A stretch of DNA of 64,000 bases from Sphaerolaimus hirsutus (taxonomy: Eukaryota; Nematoda; Chromadorea; Monhysterida; Sphaerolaimidae): NCBI GenBank assembly GCA_964036195.1, contig OZ038455.1:8945855-9009854 (forward strand), read 5' to 3'. The notes under the pieces are model-generated. The model saw only the letters and a program-made list of their open reading frames with translations. It had not been told where the DNA came from and ran no database searches. The position numbers and the translations under genes were made by a program. Positions 42,926-55,614 of the stretch are shown here, piece after piece. Positions within the stretch are counted from its first letter, which is position 1, and the number at the start of each line of letters is the position of its first letter.

Positions 42926-43508
42926 CCGTATTTGCTTGAAAACTCCCCCTGGGGGAGAATTATTTCGTCAGACTTTTTTTGAGGGGGGATTATTCGAGAG
43001 GGGAATTATTCAAGGGGGATATTTATTTCGTCAAACTTTTCAAGCATGTTTTTATCAATTCATTATACAAAATATGCTTTGTTAGCAAGATAACATTGTA
43101 TTTTTATTCAAATTGCACACAACAAATTTATCAAATGCCTAAAATTCATATTCAACGCATCAGCGTCAGCATAAATACATTCATTGTGCACAATGTGTAC
43201 ACAACAACATACACAAAACACATGTATTTACCGTATTTGCTTGAATTATCCCCCTGGGGAATTATTATTTCGACATACTTTTTTGAGGGGGGAACTATTC
43301 GAGGGGGGAATTATTTGAGGGGGGAATTATTCTTTCGTCAAAATGTTCAAGCATCTTTCTATCAAGTCATTTCACGAAATGTGCATTTTTAACACAAAAA
43401 CGTGACATTTTTGTTAAAATTTGGCCTAACTAATTGATGAAATATCTTTAAGGGGGGGGGGATTATTCGAGGGGGGGTTTCAAGGGGGAACTATTCAAGC
43501 AAATACGT
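42926..43508. mobile_element. TTTGCTTGAA subfamily MITEs, two interleaved copies
   Basis: CCGTATTTGCTTGAAAACTCC at the left, a second CCGTATTTGCTTGAATTATCC start at 43231, and TTCAAGCAAATACG at the right. One copy is probably inserted in the other. Confidence 0.75.
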
Positions 43509-43896
43509 TATGTTCCATCTCCAGTGGCGGGCACATATCATTGTGTTGCTGTACACCGGATGTAAATATGTACTGCATTTCCATTTCATGAATCAAACCA
43601 GACGAGCTATTTTGGCTGGCTTCATCGATTGTTTTTTTAAAGATGTGCAGTATTTTTTAGTCCATTCATGGGGCTGGGGTACTATTCAAGGGGGGAGGGA
43701 TAATTTTTTCATGACGCGTCTAACAGGGGGGGGGGATTATTCGAGGGGGGAATTATTCAAGTGGGAATTTTTCAAGTAAATACAGTATCTCCATAGTGTC
43801 CAAAACTCAACGTGCACGGTCCACCGTTGATGGAGTTTTTCATCGAAATTTCAGTGTGAAATACATTGGAAACCTAAAATTGGTTTCATTTATAAT

Positions 43897-44555
43897 TAGG
43901 GTGTCAAAAAAATTTTTTTATGAAAAACGGAAACGGAAACGGAAAATTTCTTCAGCGGCCGGAAAACGGAACGGAAAACGGAAAAAAATTTGCACTTGGC
44001 GGAAAACGGAAACGGAAACGGAAAAAAAATTTCAGCGGCCGGAAAACGGAAAAAGAGACCGGAAAAACGGAAACGGAAAAATCAAATTTGCACGGAAATG
44101 GAAAAACTTGCTGAAATTGTGCCAGAAAATGGATAAAATTTGCTGAAATTTTGCTGGAAGTGGAAAAAATTTGCAGTAATTTTACTGGAAACAGAAATTT
44201 TTTTACATCATTGACAATCTGCATGAATTTTTACCAGTTTGGCTGATCAGAAAACAGAAAGTTGAGCCAGAATAATGTAAAATGAGGCGGAAAAATGGAA
44301 AATTGAGGCGGAAAATGGAAAAAAGACGGAAAAACTGGAAATTGAGGCGGAAAACGGAAAAAAGGTGGAAAAACTGAAAATTTAGCCGGAAAACGGAAAA
44401 TGAGCCGGAAAAGCGGAAACGGAAAAAAAGTTGCCGGGAAACGGAACGGAAAACGGAAAAAAAATTTCAGCAGCCGGAAAACGGAACGGAAAACGGAAAA
44501 ATTTTGCCTGCGGAAAACGGAAACGGAAAACGGAAAACGGAAATTTGACACCCTA
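43897..44555. mobile_element. hAT-type element, TAGGGTGTCAAA ends, GGAAAACGG arrays
   Basis: TAGGGTGTCAAA to TTTGACACCCTA, flanked by TTTATAAT (43889-43896, 44556-44563). Nearly the whole 659 bp consists of GGAAAACGGAAACGG-like words, purine-rich on one strand. No coding capacity is real here. Confidence 0.92.
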
Positions 44556-44951
44556 TTTATAATCATCCACTTTTATGTAGGTAATCAATTTCGCAGTAAA
44601 CTTTTATTCTTCTATTTTATATAGAGCTGTAATTCCAGCTTATATACCCCGACTGAAACCTCACAATCCAGGACTATCCAATGTCAGCCGACACTGAAAC
44701 AGCAAAAACTTTTCCCACTAGCCAATAGGTGGAGAGTTTTAGGGCTTAGGCGAAATACCTACCTTAAGTTGAAGCACAAGTACTTGAAAAAAACGTTCTG
44801 TACTTAACAACGAAGCATATTTAAATGATGGATAAAAGTATTAGAGGACACTAAGTGCGTTCCTTCGGGCTTGGAGCCTCGTAAGCTGCGCGCGCTCAGA
44901 GAGAAATTGATTTATTTACTAGACGTAAATCGAAATTGTGGGAACTGCGAG

Positions 44952-46074
44952 TAGTGATGGAAAAGGCACCGGGAAAAATGGCACCGCACCGCACCGGCAA
45001 CGGTACCCTACCTCAGAAAGAGCAGCTAGCACCATGGGCACCGGCAAAAAAATGACACTGCACCGTACCGGCACCGGTGCCATTCTGAAAAAAGCACCGG
45101 CACCCTGGTGGCAGTCCCAACCCTGTAAAGTGTAAAGTAAAGTGTCAAATGTAAAGTCTAATGCAAAGTAAACAGTTAAATTTAAAGTCAAATGCAAAGT
45201 TAACTGTCAATTGTCATGCAAAGTTCAGTAATAAAATATTTTCTTTTTTGTTTTGATTAACACTTGACTTTGCATTTGACTTTACATTTGACAGTTTACT
45301 TTACAGTTTACAGGGCTTGGGACTGCCCCCTGGGTCACCAGCTGGTTGCCCGTACCGAAAGGCACCGCACCGGGCTGAAAGTTCTGAAGGATTTATCCGG
45401 TATTTTCTTAGAGGCCGCACCCTCAGACGCGCATTTTTTGCCATGAATTCTCTATCGATTTTGATGTTTGAGCATTCAAAATGATCAGAATGATGTGGCG
45501 ATCACTTTATGAAGCAATTATAATAATTACAAATGATAGCTCAAATGTTTAATCTGCTCCAATACACATATGGTAGTCACTATAGTCTACTGTCTGGGGT
45601 GGATATTGTACAGGAAATGTTTTATATTTGTCATATACTGACAACAAATGATGAACAAAATGGCAAAGCAAATGTAATATTTATGATTGAAGAAAACAGA
45701 ATCATGTATTCCCTCTTCAGAAGGGTATGGCACATTTCAAAGTAAATTTGATGAGATGTTTTTTTTCTAAAAATGACTGAAAACAGTTGAATCTAGAATA
45801 TTGATCTTAAAAACATGAATAAGCACATGCTGTTGAGGAAATTTTACACCCTATTACAACTTGGCTGGTGCCTCTCCCGGTGCCTTTTACTTTGGCCGTG
45901 GTGCTAGTACCTTTGGCACTGGCTGAAAAATAGCACCGCACCGCACCGGCACGGGTGCTATTCTGGAAAAAATGGCACCGGCACCGGCAGGGCACCCCCG
46001 AAAAATGGCACCGCACCGCACCAGCACTGGTGCCCTTCGGTGCCAAGCACCGCGCCGGTGCCTTTCCATCACTA
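44952..46074. mobile_element. hAT-type element, GGCACC arrays, 8-bp TSD
   Basis: TAGTGATGGAAAAGGCACC to GGTGCCTTTCCATCACTA, flanked by ACTGCGAG (44944-44951, 46075-46082). The palindromic MITE at 45111-45327 is inserted in its left part. Its interior resembles the 16063 and 51316 elements. Confidence 0.92.
45111..45327. mobile_element. Foldback MITE nested in the hAT at 44952
   Basis: Left GCAGTCCCAACCCTGTAAAG and right CAGGGCTTGGGACTGC are inverted, with TTTGACTTTACATTTGAC words inside. It is a variant of the GACCCTGTAAAATG family. Confidence 0.82.
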
Positions 46075-46164
46075 ACTGCGAGCTTTGGACGAGAGCCCGT
46101 GGTGTTCTGATAATGTTTCTGCGTGCTGATCGGTCAAAAGAATTTGAGGACCAGTGTTGTATGG

Positions 46165-46525
46165 TGTATGTATGCGTATTTCTTCTAATAGAAGAGCGCC
46201 GTGCTATTTTATTCATCAATATTTTTACCTGCCGTTCTATTGGAGGTTATATTGCGCCAAGTGCCAATGGCGCCACAGCAAAATGGCGCCAAGCGCCAAA
46301 AGCACCATGGCGCTATTTCCTTTAGCGTTAGCGCCAGGCGCCAGCGCCACGGCGCTTTTCCATCACTAGTTTAGGCTCTTCTCCAATATAATTTCTACCT
46401 GCCGTTCTATTCGAGGTGCCGTTCTATTGGAGGCTGCCATTCTATTGTTGTCGTGAGTGCAAATACATGCCAAAACCTGCCGTTCTATTGGAGGTATGTC
46501 ATTCTATTAGAAGAAATACGGTACT
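46165..46525. repeat. TATTTCTTCTAATAGAAG inverted-repeat element with hAT debris
   Basis: GTATTTCTTCTAATAGAAG and TTCTATTAGAAGAAATACGGTA are inverted. GCCGTTCTATTGGAGG words recur inside. A truncated GGCGCC hAT end (to 46367, ...CCATCACTA) lies within. Related elements are at 39825-40050 and 47142-47478. Confidence 0.7.
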
Positions 46526-46589
46526 ATCTTTATCCTCGAGCTATTTTTTATTCACGCTGCTGCTATATTCATGTGAATGCTCCGTACAT

Positions 46590-46785
46590 CAGTACCTCGA
46601 ATTTATGCAATGTACCCTAAATTCTCGAATAAGTCCCCATGAGTTATTCGTTAGAGTTTTTGAGGGGGGAGTTATTGTTTCCTCATCTGGCGAACAGGGG
46701 GCGGGGGTTATTCACGGGGGCCGTTATTCACGTAAGGAGTTATTCGGAGTTAAGGAGCGACTTATTCGAGGATTTACGGTATACA
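46590..46785. repeat. TCGAATAAGTCCCC subfamily MITE
   Basis: TTCTCGAATAAGTCCCCATG leads to TTATTCGAGGATTTACGGTA. The left CCGTA end is eroded. Confidence 0.6.
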
Positions 46786-47141
46786 ATTTTGTTTCTTCAA
46801 ATATGCGTCTACAATTTGTCACATTAGAGCTGCTGCTGATTTGAACACTCGAGTAAATTTTTATGGTATCCCAGCCAAACTCCAAATGGGCACACAGTTT
46901 CGACCAATTCGATCTCTGTGCATATCGAAAGGTAGCAATTTGAAAGCATTAAAAATAAAATGGAGTTGAATTTCACCTACAAGACACTGGTGCCATTTCT
47001 TGTTAGCAGCATTGCTGGCACTTTTCAGGTTCTCCTCTATGTGAATTTGCAAAACACGCGCTAGAGAAATGGGCATATAGCGTGCAACATAAAGTGAAAT
47101 AGCAGTAAATACAGCAGGATATCTGCAGATAAATAGATACC

Positions 47142-47478
47142 GTATTCCTTCTAATAGAATGGTATATTTTTAACAGAATGGCAGGCTTTGTATATTTTTG
47201 TGTGCTCACGAAAACAATAGAACGGCAGGTAGAAATTACGTTGACATAGTGCCAAACACAGAAAAAATAGATCGTGAAAACATTCAAAAATTGATAATAA
47301 CTCATAAATTGATGCTGTGATGTGATATAAAAGTTTTGCTCAAGTTTCGTAAAAAATAAAAATGTTTTGAAATATTAAAACATTGGTGAAAAATGGAACG
47401 CGCACCTCCAATAGAGGGGCAGGTGAAAGTTGATGAAAAAAATAGAACGGTGCTCTTCTATTAGATGAAATACGGTAA
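47142..47478. mobile_element. CCGTATTCCTTCTAATAGAA inverted-repeat element
   Basis: CCGTATTCCTTCTAATAGAA and TTCTATTAGATGAAATACGG are inverted with TA at both borders. Internal words CGGCAGGTAGAAATT resemble the 46165 element. Confidence 0.75.
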
Positions 47479-47667
47479 CAGACGCAGTCAAGGGAGGAGG
47501 TAAACACCATTGAATTGAAAAGGTGCTGGATAGTATGACATTGTATGTATTTATGTATGATGAATACAGCTGTACACGGGGATGGCAATATAAGGGAGTT
47601 GATCATTTTTATATGGTGGTATTATAATTATCCGTTTTCATTGGATGGAAAGCAGTGTAGTCGAACA

Positions 47668-48731
47668 CAGAGTTGTTAAAATACCGGTATTTTTGGAAAG
47701 CGTAAGCGTAAGCGTAAATACACTTTCCAAATTTTGAGTATGGATACTAAAAGCGTAAGGTATTTTCAAAATACCTAGGAAAGCGTAAAAAAAAGCGTAA
47801 GCGTAAAAATTTTCTAGAAAGTGCTGCTGCTGTTGAGAATGGGGAAACACCCTAGCTCTCACTTTTAGAAGACTTTATATATCATTTCCATTCATTTTTT
47901 CACATAATTTCATCAACACGATCACCACATAACAACTTCATCTAACTGGGACCCACCGTATTACCTTGAAATATCCAGCCCCCTTGAATTGGGGCAGGCC
48001 TGATACGCACACGTGCCCGATACGCACATATGCCCGTTTTTTTCACTTGACACATTTTCAAGTTATTTTCAGATATGACTGAAGTGAAAAAAGTTCACTA
48101 ATGTCATTGCGCAACTTTTTTCACGTTACTCATATCTGAAAATCACTTGAAAAAGTGTCAAGTGAAAAAAACGGGCATATGTGCGTATCGGGCACGTGTG
48201 CGTATCAGTGCACGCCCCTTGAATTAACCCCTTGAATTAGCGCCCTCAAAATTGGCTCGGGAAATAATAAAACCCCCTCGAATAAGCCCTCCTCGAATTA
48301 ACCCCCCTAAAATTTTGCTGGCATAATAATAAACCCCCACAGGGTTTTTTCGAGGTAATACGGTAAGTGCTGTTGACGGAATCCATCGTCGCCCCAAAAA
48401 CTCCTAGTCTGACGCCACGATATTGCAGGCGACAGAATTTTAGCACAATTTGTACATGTGCCACCATTTTCAGTGTGTTTATGCACACACGCAGTAATTT
48501 TTTTGGTACGCATTGTCGTTCATATTGTTTTTTTTGTAGTTTCACGCTTTTTGAAAACCGTAAAACTGGGCCGTGTAAAAAGTTTTTTACGCTTTTAGTA
48601 CCCGGGTAATTCGGCCGGGAAAGCGTAATAAAGCGTACAGGTATTTTATGAAAGCGTAAGCGTAAGCGTAAGTATAAATACCCATTTACCCGGGTATTTC
48701 GGGTAAGCGTAAATACGCTTTCGCAACTCTG
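47668..48731. mobile_element. hAT-type element, CAGAGTTG ends, with two nested MITEs
   Basis: CAGAGTTGTTAAAATACC to CGCTTTCGCAACTCTG, flanked by GTCGAACA (47660-47667, 48732-48739). It contains a CCGTATTACCTTGAAATA MITE (about 47957-48364), which itself contains the GATACGCACACG MITE (47991-48218). Confidence 0.92.
47991..48218. mobile_element. MITE with GATACGCACACGTGCCC arms, third nesting level
   Basis: The ends GGGGCAGGCCTGATACGC and GCGTATCAGTGCACGCCCC are flanked by TTGAATT on both sides. The core is a double hairpin of CACTTGACACATTTTCAAG words. It is inserted in a TA-type MITE. Confidence 0.87.
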
Positions 48732-48739
48732 GTCGAACA

Positions 48740-49655
48740 CACTACTTCGGATTTATCTTTGATAATAGAAAATGAAAAACAAAACAAACATAAGTTAAAA
48801 CCAGAGTTGTTGAAATACTCTTATTTTTTAAAAATGTAAACATAAATACCTTTCTGAGAATCTGAGTATTTTATACCAAATTTAGAAAAAGACAAAAACA
48901 CACAGTTTCAGGAAACTTCACCGCTGGGAGACTTTTACTCCTGCACCCTTAGCTTGCTGGTAATCTGGCTAAGTTCCAAAAAAGCGTAAAATACTTACCA
49001 TCCACCGCTATTAGGTCTGAATGTGTTGTGCAGGAATTTTCGTCATTCTCTGCAAATTTACCAAACCGATTTTGTTTTCCATCATTAGCATGCATGCATG
49101 CATGACATGGCCGGCTGGTCGTGCATGATATCGCATGACTGGGTTCTTTCAAATTTTATTGCCCCCATAAAAATTGAACAATTGCGTCTGCTTATGACTC
49201 GATAAAATGCCAACGTGCTATTGCACCTTCAGTTTCATTATTTCGCGCAACGCCCCACATTTTCCCTCGCTGTGGTCGCAGTTTTTCGCAATAGTTCATT
49301 TATACTCAAGTGTTATGGGTTCTCCACACAGCCATCTTTATTTTGTTGTGACTTTTAAAAAAGCACTTCCCTCCCGCATATCTTTGATATTAAATTCGAG
49401 CACTTCTGCAAAATCATAACAGTGTAGTTACTTTTCATTTCCCATGTTGAAATTTGAGATACATTTTCTGTACTCGGTTACCCTTAAAAAGTATACGTAC
49501 AGGCGAGTACAGGTACTTTATGTCAGTAGAGGCGAAATGTACTCCAGTATGTATTTACGAAGAAATGTAAATACCTCAAATAAAAAATACCTGTAAATAA
49601 AAGTATTTAACAACTACATATGCAATTTTTTTTAATTGACGTTTTTCGAGTGTGC
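48740..49655. other. No gene supported
   Basis: It starts with a CCAGAGTTGTTGAAATACTC fragment of the CAGAGTTG family (48802) without a partner end. GCATGCATGCATGCATGAC at 49090 is a short tandem. The rest is AT-rich and unrecognised. Confidence 0.45.
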
Positions 49656-49659
49656 TACA

Positions 49660-50335
49660 CGAAACATGCAAGCGCATGAAACATTTTGTATCATTACACA
49701 CGCCCATGCGCCCATGAAACACGCCGGTTTGCCCATGAAACACGCACGCGCGCGGTGTCATAGCAATGTATGTGCACGTGTCACATTTACTTATTTATTT
49801 TGTAAGTATAATCAACCGTTTTCAGCGCTGTATATTACCTATTTACATGCGCGCCAAATTTCGTTTGATGCCTTTGATAGTTAAACATGATAACAAAATT
49901 ATATCAGAAAAATTACTCCCGGGGTGTTTATTATGCTAACAAAGTACCATATTTGCTTGGCAATTCCTGTAGAAATTCCCCTCACCAATAATTCACCACC
50001 TCGAAGAGTTCCCCCCTCAAAAAGTCTGACAAAATGATAATTCACAGGGGAATTGTTCAAGCAAATACAGTAGGAAATATGATTAATTTGTTAATCAGGT
50101 ATCTATGATGTTAGTACACTTCAAACCTCATCACTGTTGAAAATTTAAGACAAAATACAATGTTGAATAATGGTTAATATTGGTTTGCTATGACACCGCG
50201 CGCGTGCGTGTTTCATGGGCACACAGGCGTGTTTCATGGGCGCATGGGCGTGTGTAATGATACAAAGTGTTTGATGGACGCGTGTGCGTGTGTAATGATA
50301 CAAAATGTTTCATGCGCTTGCATGTTTCATTGGAT
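49660..50335. repeat. Foldback element with CCCATGAAACACGC arm arrays
   Basis: Arms at 49665-49768 and 50180-50330 are inverted copies: GCATGAAACATTTTGTATCA and its inverse, plus CCCATGAAACACGC units in different copy number on each side. The loop contains a 124-bp TA-inserted MITE (49947-50070). Confidence 0.83.
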
Positions 50336-50504
50336 CCTCCCTTTATAAACATGTGTGCTAGGAGGGTTCAAACGACACCAGTACGCATTTTACTGCTGTG
50401 GGCTAAAATACACAATCCATCATAAGTTTATCGGTTATAGCTAATATATTTACTTCATTTGACCCTGGTTTCAAATGTCGTTTACTCCATGCTGCCCAAA
50501 GCTA

Positions 50505-50685
50505 CCTTATATCCTCGAATAAGTCCCCAGGGGAGTTGTTTTTTCGTCAGATTTTTTGACCGGGGATTCATTCGAGCTGAGTTATTTTTTCGTCAGAATA
50601 TGAAGTAAAATGCATGATCAATGTATTTTACTCAGTCAGCGAACGGGGGGGGGCATTCGAGGGGGACTTAATCGAGGATATACGG
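50505..50685. mobile_element. TA-inserted MITE, CCTTATATCCTCGAATAAG subfamily
   Basis: CCTTATATCCTCGAATAAGTCC to AATCGAGGATATACGG, 181 bp with TA borders. Confidence 0.82.
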
Positions 50686-51204
50686 TATGTTTTTAAAGTG
50701 CATTTGAAATTTCGACATCAACATGACCAGCCAATGTTTCAGTGACATATTGGTGCCCAAGTTGGGTAGCCCAACACCAGTGCCCCGAATTTCTCTACTT
50801 TTCAAAATAGATATAAATATTTGCTGCAACCGAGGCAATCTGACTGGTTTTATGCAATTTTTTCTGTGGCGCCCCTGGCGCCTAGCGCCACTATTTTTCG
50901 CAATGTTTCCATGGCGCCATTTTGGTCCGGGCCTCTCTTTTCCGGGCTCACTACACGGAGGCAGCCACTGGCGCACACAGGCGCACAAAGTGCCGTTTTT
51001 TGTAGCAGCGACAGTAAAAATGGATAGGATCCGCTCTCCGCCTGCAGCGGCCCGCGGTAGTGATTGTATCCGGTCCCAGAGCCAATTGAAGCAATTCATT
51101 CACATCGGGAATTTAGTGGAAAGGGCGGCTAGCAATTGGCTAGTAGTATTTATATGAGAGCTCACACTGAGTTTCTCTAGAAAGCGCAGGTTATTCTGTG
51201 CCAG

Positions 51205-52285
51205 TCTCCGCAAATGGACAAGTGAAATGTAAAGGGTAAAAAAATGAGTAATGCCAAGTTAAGAGTAAAGTTAAGAGTTAAGCTAAAAGTCAACAGCAAA
51301 GTCAAGGGTCATTAGTAGTGATGTAAAGGCACCGGGGCACCGGTGCCCCGGTGCTGGGCACCGAAGGGCACCAGCACCGGTGCTGGTGCGGTGCCATTGC
51401 AATTTTCAGGGGTGCCATGCCGGTGCCGGTGCCATTTTTTTTAGAATAGCACCGGTGCCGGTGCGGTGCGGTGCCATTTTTTTGCCGGTGCCAAAGGTGC
51501 TAGCACCGGGCCAAAGTAAAAGGCACCGGGAAAGGCACCGGCCAAGGCTTCAGTGCTGTGCAATTTTGTCCATAGTATGTGCTTATTCATATTTCAAAAA
51601 ACAGCGATGTATTTACCCAACCGTTTTTGCCTTTTTTGTAAACCTCCCATCAAATAAATATACCTACTGTGAAATCCATTATACCCGATACGTGATCTGA
51701 TGAACGAATCTAAAATTTTGTTGAATTTTAAATCATTTTTATATTTTATATTTATCTTACTTGTTTGCTCAAAATTGTCTGTTTATGACAGAGATAGTTC
51801 CATTCTCTGTACAGCAACGATTCCGATCAGTAGACAATAGTGGCTATGGACATTGCATTGAATTAAATATTTTATCTTTCATTTGTAATCATTGTAATTG
51901 CTTCATAAAAGTGATTGCCACATCATTCTTATCATTTTAAGTGCTCAACCATCAAAATCGGTTGAAAATTCATGGAAATATGCGCTTCCAAAAGTGAGAC
52001 CACTGAGAAACTGCCCGATATTCACTTCAGAAATTCCAGCCCGGTGCGGTGCCTTTCGGTGCTAGCACCGGCAACCCGCCGGTGCCCTTCGGTGCCGGTG
52101 CCATTTTTTCCAAAAGGCACCGGTGCCGGTGCGGTGCGGTGCCATTTTCTGGCCGGTGCCCCAGGGTGCCAGGTGCCCTTTTCATGTGTTGGCAAAGGTG
52201 CCGGTGCGGTGCGGTGCCATTTTTCCCGGTGCCTTTAACATCACTAGTCATTAGTAGTACTTGTCCACTTGCGGGACTGGCCCCC
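51205..52285. mobile_element. Foldback element split by a hAT insertion
   Basis: GTGCCAGTCTCCGCAAATGG and CTTGCGGGACTGGCCCCC form the outer inverted ends, with AAGTTAAGAGTAAAG words inside. It relates to the 34613 foldback. The hAT at 51316-52246 occupies its middle. Confidence 0.72.
51316..52246. mobile_element. hAT-type element, GGTGCC arrays, 931 bp, uninterrupted
   Basis: TAGTGATGTAAAGGCACC to GGTGCCTTTAACATCACTA, flanked by GTCATTAG (51308-51315, 52247-52254). It is the clean paralogue of 16063-17786. Comparing the two gives empty sites for two MITEs. Confidence 0.94.
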
Positions 52286-52793
52286 GATTTATTTACTAGA
52301 ATTCTAGTGTACCAAAGTGAAGTGATATCACATTCAATGACTCAATTTAGATTGGCGCTGCTTAAATTCACAACGCTGTGAATTTTAAGCGCAGTTAATG
52401 TATCATTGAGAAAGATGTCATACATATATACATCTCGTACAATCAAGGGGCAATTGTTCAAGAATTCATATCTATTTGTCTATTTATATGCATGTTAAAA
52501 TGTAAATAACAGAGTCAGCTAATATTAGATTAGGGTTCTGTTTAGATGGAGGGAGCTTAATCCACTTTATAGTTTTCATGAAAAATTACCATTCTGAGCT
52601 TACTGTCATTAGATTGTTGACTCATTTTCAAAATGAAAATGGGATGAAATGAGGATAAAAATGTTCCTGCACCTGCACATGTGAGATAAAATGTTTTTAT
52701 TCAAATGGGTTATGGTAAATTACGTTTTATTGTATTCGGTCACTGGGCTTAATGTGCAGAATCTTGTTTTTGCAGTCTTCGATTGAGCAACTG

Positions 52794-53452
52794 AATTGAG
52801 GCGTCCAATTCTAAAAGTCGACAAGTCCAAAATATGAAAATTTCGAGTTAGGCCCGGAAACGTCATCTGGGGCTACTTCTGCACATTTTTCATCATTTTC
52901 CATAAATTTTTTGACCTCACATGCCCATATGGCAAAGTGCCAAATTCGACATTTTTGGGGAAAAATGCAAAAATTTTGGGCAAGAAGTCGTCAAGTCCAC
53001 TTAGTTTTGGGCTAAAAGGCAACAAGTCCATCCTCCGATTCTTTTTTTGATGGGAAAAAAAACGCAAGAAATGTGATAAGTCCACTATGGGCACCGATTT
53101 CTAAAAGGCGACAAGTGCATAATTTTCCCATAAGGCAGCCCATATTTTCCCATGAAAAAAACTGTTCTCGCGTGCAAGAAGGCGACAAGTCCATTTCCCT
53201 CCCAAAAACAGTTTTGCTCTGACCGAATGGAATTTTATGGACACCCCATTTTTCACATATACGTTGAGATTAGGGGCTGAAAATTTGACACTTTATTGTC
53301 AACATATGGAACTTTATGAAAAGCATGAGAGAGCCAAATTGGACATGCACCACGGGCCTGGAATTGGCTCGGAAACTTAAAATGCGATTTACTCGAAATC
53401 ACATTTTGTGAACTTGTCGACTTTTAGAATTAGACGCCTCAATTGCTTTTAA
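52794..53452. mobile_element. Inverted-repeat element TTGAGGCGTCCAATTCTAAAAG
   Basis: TTGAGGCGTCCAATTCTAAAAG and CTTTTAGAATTAGACGCCTCAA are its ends. The word AAAAGGCGACAAGTCCA recurs about six times in the left half. No target duplication was evident. Confidence 0.8.
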
Positions 53453-54499
53453 AAGTGAATATACCTAGCTAAATATTATAAGTTGTAAATATTTACATAC
53501 ATGGGCGTAAACAAGTGACAAGAAACCAGAGTTGTTAAAATACTGGTAACATTGAAACATGTAAACGTAAACATAAATACCTTTTCCAAATTTTGCGTAT
53601 TTATGCTAAAATGTAAAATACTTTCAAAAAACCTGGAAAAGCTTAAAATAAAATGTAGACAGATTTTTTGATACACACTCTGTCCGTATAGGTAACATTA
53701 AACAAGGTAAGTTTGGAATGCGGATACATTCTTTGAATTCAGTACCCTTATAATTTTCACTTGTAGGAATCTTTCTACTATTTTAAGAAAAAAATTGTGT
53801 GAACACACAAAAAACTGTAACATTACTAGATCTGTACACTTCATGAAATTCTATCATGTCATTGGAATGAAAAATTTTTATTTTTATTGTTCTAATCACA
53901 TTACATTGCTTTCACATTCAGAAAATTTGAGGCATCGCTGTCTGGTGACTTTATTCATTAAGATATGGTAGCATTAATCGTATTTATAACATTCCGATTG
54001 TGTATCCAATGGTTAGGTACCCATACATGCATACTATTTAACACATTTATTTATCTATCTAGTCAACGTAAGAGGACTGGGCTCTACACATGGCTCTACA
54101 ATGGCGCTACACACTCCAGTTGACAACAACACAAAATGTCAACTGGTTCTGATCCCAATTCAAAGGTTGATTCAAATGTCATGCATATTCAAAATTCAGT
54201 TTTAAAACCTATTCTTGTTTAATTTTGATTGGCACTTTGTATCACATTTGACAATTGACATGACAATTTACAATTGACTGTCACCACCCCACCAGAAACA
54301 GTTAGATAAATAGGGTAAAATTGCATGCATTCCATATCCCCCTAGCAGTACCGAGCTAGCAGGTTGGAAACGCGATCGAGTTGGCATATTTATTTTTTGC
54401 CGCGGGAAAAACACTTGAATATTTTGTTTTTACCCAAAATTATTTGGAAATTTGGAATTCTTGAATTTTTACGGATATCTTCACTCGATAATATAGGCT
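53453..54499. other. No gene supported; repeat fragments only
   Basis: It has an AACCAGAGTTGTTAAAATACTGG fragment at 53525 and CTCCAGTTGACAACAACACAAA at 54117 from two MITE families. The rest is AT-rich unique-looking DNA. Confidence 0.45.
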
Positions 54500-54900
54500 T
54501 GGTGTAAAATTTTTTGCCGTTTCAGGATTGTCTCCCATCAGATCACCCTGGATTGTGAGGTTTCAGTCGCGGTATATGAGCTTACAGCTCCACGTAAAAA
54601 TTTAAGAATAAAAGTTTACCGCGAAATTGATTACATGGAAGTAGATAATGAAAAATGTCACCAAACTTAAGTTTTCCAACTGATTTTACATTGGAATTCA
54701 CCGAAAAATCGAAAACTCAGAAAATGGTGGAATGTTGAGTTTTGGACATTATTGAGAGATGGATTAGGACTGGATCCACTTTTACGTGATTAATTTCACA
54801 GTAAAATCTTACACTTTAATTAATTCCAGCTTAGATAATCCGGCTGAAACCTCACTGATCATCCTGGACGCTTCAATGCGAAACGCTCCGGAAACGGCAA
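54500..54900. repeat. Foldback with CCTGGATTGTGAGGTTTCAG arms
   Basis: CCCTGGATTGTGAGGTTTCAG (54530) mirrors CTGAAACCTCACTGATCATCCTGG (54844). Inside, TTACAGCTCCACGTAAAAATT matches the ends of the palindrome at 20181 and the sequence near 44600. Confidence 0.7.
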
Positions 54901-55614
54901 AAACTCATGAAACATACCAATACATGTGTACTTTTAACACCATATTGAAATCCACAATTTTATCAGGATGCATTGATGGTGGTAAACGAGGTTAATATTT
55001 ATGTGTTTGTAGAACCAGCTGAAATTCACTTTAAAAAACATTTTGTGACCAAAAGATTTCAGATGCAAAAACCAAAAAAATAATTCAGACAGAATTTTTT
55101 GGTTATAATCCGAAAACCCATTTTAATAGACAGTTCAAATTTGAGACACTTTTCCCATCGTGTTATTTTTCTCATCGAGCAAATAATCAAAGCAAGTTCT
55201 ATAGGACTTCAAATTTACAATTTCTTAGTGTTTTAGCATAAAAGAAACGCACATTGAGCTAAGATAACGCACATTACGCATTTGGTAAAATAAAGGAACT
55301 TTTGTTACCCCCTCTGCCTTTGATATATGACTTTTTTGGTGACACCATTATCACAATTTTCCAATTACTCTCCAGGCGCCTAATAAAAAAATCCCTATCA
55401 AATATTTACTATATATTCCACTATCTTGGTGAAGCGCACGTGAAAAAAATAGAGCAGTGGCCTAATATAAATTTTTGTGAAATTCAAGGTGTGCAAGAAT
55501 AAAATGGCGAGCTTCATAGTCAAACAAATGGTTGGCAGTAAATTAGATGCGGCAAAAGGTGAGTCATGAGTTTTTCTTGAGAATTTTTTTTTTTCAAGTT
55601 TGATTACTGAAAAT

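Noticed and set aside
43796..44624. Lys/Arg/Glu-rich and Phe/Pro-rich frames of 64-116 codons
   Set aside because: They are translations of the GGAAAACGG array in the hAT at 43897-44555.
18541..52246. CRISPR-like regular repeats
   Set aside because: The arrays are drifting, spacerless and bounded by transposon ends in a eukaryotic genome.
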